This document shows, in pieces, positions 62,181 through 64,000 of a stretch of DNA of 64,000 bases. Source of the stretch: SHZI01 sp031395645 (GTDB lineage: Bacteria > Pseudomonadota > Gammaproteobacteria > Steroidobacterales > GCA-2729495). The first letter of the stretch is position 1; each line of letters starts with the position of its first letter. A program made the translations under genes and the position numbers. A model generated the notes under the pieces. It saw only the letters and a list, made by a program, of their open reading frames with translations, was not told the origin of the DNA and did not search any database. The DNA is taken from the NCBI GenBank assembly GCA_031395645.1, contig JANNJM010000056.1, positions 1 to 64,000 on the forward strand, in the 5' to 3' direction.

Positions 62181-63236
62181 ATGGACCTCCAGCAGCTCGC
62201 TGTGCAGATAAGGGGCTGGGGTCGGGCGGCGGGCTTCCAGCAGATCGGCATCTCAGGGACCACGCTCACTGAAGCCGAGGGGCGCTTCGAGGAATGGACA
62301 GCCCGTGGCCTGCACGGGGAGCTTGACTACATGACCCGGCATGGCCGCAAGCGAACGCGACCAGCCGATCTCCTCCCGGGCACGGTGCGGATCATTTCGG
62401 CGCGGATGGACTGCCTGCCCGTCGCGGCGGCCCCCGCGAGCACCGTGCTTGCCGACGGCGAGCAGGCCTACATAGCCCGCTATGCTCTCGGCCGCGACTA
62501 CCACAAGCTGCTCCGCCCGCGCCTCCAGCGATTAGCAGACCGCATCAGTCTGGCCGGTGCCGCGCACGGCTACCGGGTGTTTGTGGACAGCGCGCCGGTT
62601 CTCGAGAAGCCCATAGCCGCCGCTGCCGGCCTGGGCTGGCAGGGCAAACACACCAACCTGATCAATCTGAAGGCAGGGTCCTGGTTCCTCCTGGGCGAAA
62701 TCTACACGGACCTCCCGCTACCTTTAGACCAGCCGGTCGCCAACCACTGCGGCAGCTGCAACGCTTGCCTCGACGTCTGCCCGACCCAAGCCATCATTGC
62801 ACCGTACGTACTGGACGCCCGGCGCTGCATCTCCTACTTCACCATCGAAGCGCAGGGACCCATACCGGTCGAGTTTCGCAAGCCGATGGGCAATCGCATC
62901 TTTGGTTGCGATGACTGCCAGCTCGTCTGCCCCTGGAACCGCTATGCCCGCGCAACGGCCGAACCGGATTTCGCGCCCCGGCACGGCCTCGATGCGGCCC
63001 GGTTAACGGATCTGTTTGCCTGGTCCGAGCTGGAATGGTCAGAGCGAACCACGGGTAGCGCACTGCGGCGGCCGGGCTACCTGGGCTGGCTGCGCAATAT
63101 CGCGGTGGCCCTGGGCAATGCGCCATCGACGGTTGAAGTACTCGACGCGCTACAAGCCCGGGCCAGCCACATTTCGGAACTGGTGAGGGAGCATGTAGCC
63201 TGGGCGATTGAACAGCACGGCCGGCGACCAGGCTGA
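62181..63236 (+). CDS. queG: Epoxyqueuosine reductase QueG
   Basis: 351 residues from ATG 62181 (TTG 62157 is an in-frame alternative). Two 4Fe-4S motifs, CGSCNACLDVCPTQAI and CDDCQLVCPWNR, and the cobalamin-binding core (VLEKPIAAAAGLGWQGKHTN) define QueG, which finishes queuosine in tRNA. It is divergent from nnr, as in E. coli yjeS/yjeF surroundings. Confidence 0.95.
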   Translation: MDLQQLAVQIRGWGRAAGFQQIGISGTTLTEAEGRFEEWTARGLHGELDYMTRHGRKRTRPADLLPGTVRIISARMDCLPVAAAPASTVLADGEQAYIARYALGRDYHKLLRPRLQRLADRISLAGAAHGYRVFVDSAPVLEKPIAAAAGLGWQGKHTNLINLKAGSWFLLGEIYTDLPLPLDQPVANHCGSCNACLDVCPTQAIIAPYVLDARRCISYFTIEAQGPIPVEFRKPMGNRIFGCDDCQLVCPWNRYARATAEPDFAPRHGLDAARLTDLFAWSELEWSERTTGSALRRPGYLGWLRNIAVALGNAPSTVEVLDALQARASHISELVREHVAWAIEQHGRRPG

Positions 63237-63243
63237 CTATCGC

Positions 63244-64000
63244 TTAGAGATCGACCAACTCGTTGTCGATCAGGCGCGCACGATCAAGGTGCGCGGCGGC
63301 CATCACCACCAGGTTCCGACTCGAGGAGTTCGGTGGACTGAGGTCAGCCGCGTTCCGGATCGAGAAATAGTCCGGCAGGAAACCGGCATTCACGAGGTCA
63401 GCCTGGCCGCGCTTTTCGAGCGCGCCGAACGCCCGGTCTCCCTTGCGCAATCGTTCGGCACAGGTTCCAAGGGCCCGGTGCAGGCCCGGTGCCCTCGCCC
63501 GACCGTCCGCGTCCAGGTACTGGTTGCGGGAACTGAGCGCCAGGCCATCCGGTTCACGCAGCGTCGGGCCCACGACCACCTTCACTGTCAGGTGCAGATC
63601 GACCTGCAAGCGGCGGATCACCAGGAGTTGCTGATAGTCCTTCTGCCCGAACACAGCACTGTCGGGCTGAACCAGATTGAATAACCGGGTGACGACCGAG
63701 GCCACGCCGTCGAAGTGGCCCGGCCGAAATTCACCGCACAGGATACGGGAGAGCTCCGGAACTGAGACGACCGTGCCCGCCCGCTCCCGCTGTGGATAAA
63801 TCTCCTCGACTGCTGGCGCAAACAGGATGTCCACGTTGGCCTGGGTCAACAGACGCCGATCGCGGTCGAAGGTGCGTGGGTAGGCGGCGAAGTCCTCGCC
63901 GGGCCCGAATTGGGTCGGATTGACGAAAATCGAAACGACTACCCTATCGGCCAGCGTCCGGGCGATCTCCACGAGACTCAGGTGCCCGGCGTGAAGATTG
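63244..64000 (-). CDS. panC: Pantothenate synthetase, N-terminus cut by window edge
   Basis: The frame enters from the right edge as NLHAGHLSLVE, containing the nucleotide-binding HxGH, and continues with SIFVNPTQFGPGEDFAAYPR, GEFRPGHFDGVASVVTRLF, FGQKDYQQL and GLALSSRNQYL. PanC joins pantoate and beta-alanine. About 25-30 N-terminal residues lie outside the window. It is convergent with queG, 7 nt apart. Confidence 0.95.
   Translation of the reverse strand, partial: NLHAGHLSLVEIARTLADRVVVSIFVNPTQFGPGEDFAAYPRTFDRDRRLLTQANVDILFAPAVEEIYPQRERAGTVVSVPELSRILCGEFRPGHFDGVASVVTRLFNLVQPDSAVFGQKDYQQLLVIRRLQVDLHLTVKVVVGPTLREPDGLALSSRNQYLDADGRARAPGLHRALGTCAERLRKGDRAFGALEKRGQADLVNAGFLPDYFSIRNAADLSPPNSSSRNLVVMAAAHLDRARLIDNELVDL

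Overview
The window reads as a chromosome segment of a GC-rich gammaproteobacterium, probably a free-living or metagenome-derived lineage outside the Enterobacteriaceae. Several gene blocks keep the order known from Escherichia coli: bamC-dapA/gcvR-bcp, ffh/rpsP-rimM-trmD-rplS, rpsF-rpsR-rplI with rlmB-rnr, and queG/nnr-tsaE-amiB-mutL-miaA-hfq-hflX-hflK-hflC-DUF2065-purA. The mla and suf operons, a TRAP transporter with a TatT partner, and an endonuclease-type MutL fit a non-enteric gammaproteobacterium. Species cannot be assigned from the sequence alone.

Layout. 1-612: gene debris at the left edge. 613-6146: two tandem paralogous genes for large exported proteins; each has 14 RCC1 blades inserted into a split bacterial Ig-like domain, followed by a calcium-binding/dockerin-like tail. 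6253-6343: tRNA-Ser(GGA). 6439-8716: dapA (fused in frame to a short BamC-like lipoprotein) divergent from gcvR-bcp. 8732-14134: bepA-mlaA facing mlaFEDCB, an outer-membrane maintenance block. 14222-20666: Rrf2 regulator and sufBCDSUT, with an IscR-like operator. 20672-22392: sixA and a matrixin-type protease carrying the same C-terminal tail as the RCC1 proteins. 22417-29157: sppA, a soluble sugar-dehydrogenase-like lipoprotein, and a TRAP transporter (dctM, dctQ, dctP, tatT). 29187-32584: rplS, trmD, rimM, rpsP, ffh. 32672-35315: corB-like gene facing radA. 35452-39403: CHASE2-Ser/Thr kinase, PP2C phosphatase and FHA protein. 39404-40842: small accessory island (hicB-hicA, two small membrane ORFs, a 29-bp direct repeat). 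40843-45565: alr, dnaB, rplI, DUF2232-like gene, rpsR, rpsF. 45671-48725: rlmB and rnr. 48804-48890: tRNA-Leu(CAG). 48917-62142: the long minus-strand purA-hfl-hfq-mutL-nnr block. 62181-63236: queG. 63244-64000: panC, cut by the right edge.

Most of the window is housekeeping. The unusual parts are the RCC1/split-Ig proteins and their tail shared with the protease, the DapA-mini-BamC fusion, the kinase/phosphatase/FHA module, non-canonical starts at rimM and hicA, and the repeat-bounded island before alr. The tail shared by three exported proteins from two loci is the best candidate here for an undescribed surface system.
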